Program-made: the position numbers and the translations under genes | NCBI GenBank assembly: GCA_017609795.1 | Contig: JAFCDH010000021.1 | Coordinates: 1 to 12,406 of the forward strand | Length of the DNA stretch: 12,406 bases | Source of the DNA: Candidatus Pacearchaeota archaeon | GTDB taxonomy: Archaea > Nanobdellota > Nanobdellia > Pacearchaeales > GW2011-AR1 | Direction: 5' to 3' | The notes under the pieces: model-generated | Told to the model about the DNA's origin: nothing | Seen by the model: the letters and a program-made list of their open reading frames with translations, nothing else | Databases searched by the model: none | Shown here: positions 12,371 to 12,406 of the stretch, piece by piece | Position numbering within the stretch: position 1 is the first letter of the stretch | Layout: every line of letters begins with the position of its first letter

Positions 12371-12406
12371 AACTTATTTCTAATTTAATTATTTATTATT
12401 AATGAG

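Overview
The window is A+T-rich DNA (about three quarters A+T by eye) from an archaeon, most likely a small-genome DPANN-type lineage (Woesearchaeota, Pacearchaeota or similar; inference). The archaeal marks are an aCPSF1/FttA termination nuclease, a class I archaeal CCA-adding enzyme, a presenilin-type signal peptide peptidase, an archaeal/ER-type signal peptidase with a Ser-His dyad, a DUF2072 Zn-ribbon protein, a DUF2073 protein, an Era-like GTPase and a TrmB-family regulator. Genes are packed tightly, several pairs overlap, and many starts lie about 25-33 nt behind a TATA box reading roughly (A)ATCTTTATAAA, so leaderless or near-leaderless transcription looks common.

Layout. 2-2828 (+): the 3' two thirds of the aCPSF1/FttA gene. 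It is interrupted by a 507-residue LAGLIDADG intein placed directly behind the HxHxDH zinc motif, and separately by a 28-bp tandem duplication that shifts the reading frame. 2829-3699: a long gap holding two related repeat elements in the same orientation, a decayed pair of small membrane-protein genes on the minus strand between them, and a strongly folded RNA leader with a 12-bp closing stem and four hairpins. 3700-4632 (+): signal peptide peptidase. 6324 down to 4622 (-): a compact five-gene operon (winged-helix regulator, signal peptidase I, three small unknowns). 6489-7916 (+): a three-gene operon of two unknowns and a TrmB regulator, with five phased TWAGAGG repeats in its leader. 8093-8503 (+): unknown. 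9768-8500 (-): CCA-adding enzyme. 9862-10281 (+): Zn-ribbon protein. 10962-10423 (-): methyltransferase. 11401-11006 (-): DUF2073. 12117-11476 (-): Era-like GTPase. 12118-12406: a fifth repeat element and a GC-rich hairpin with two mutually exclusive pairings.

The most notable non-coding content is (1) a family of five dispersed intergenic elements (about 80-115 nt) with inward-facing TATA-like paired ends and shared internal blocks, and (2) the multibranched RNA at 3525-3691. Functionally, the left half pairs an enzyme that cuts off signal peptides with a family known to digest them in the membrane. The right half holds tRNA 3'-end maturation and the Zn-ribbon, DUF2073 and GTPase genes. All calls rest on reading the sequence and on remembered family motifs; no database search was run.
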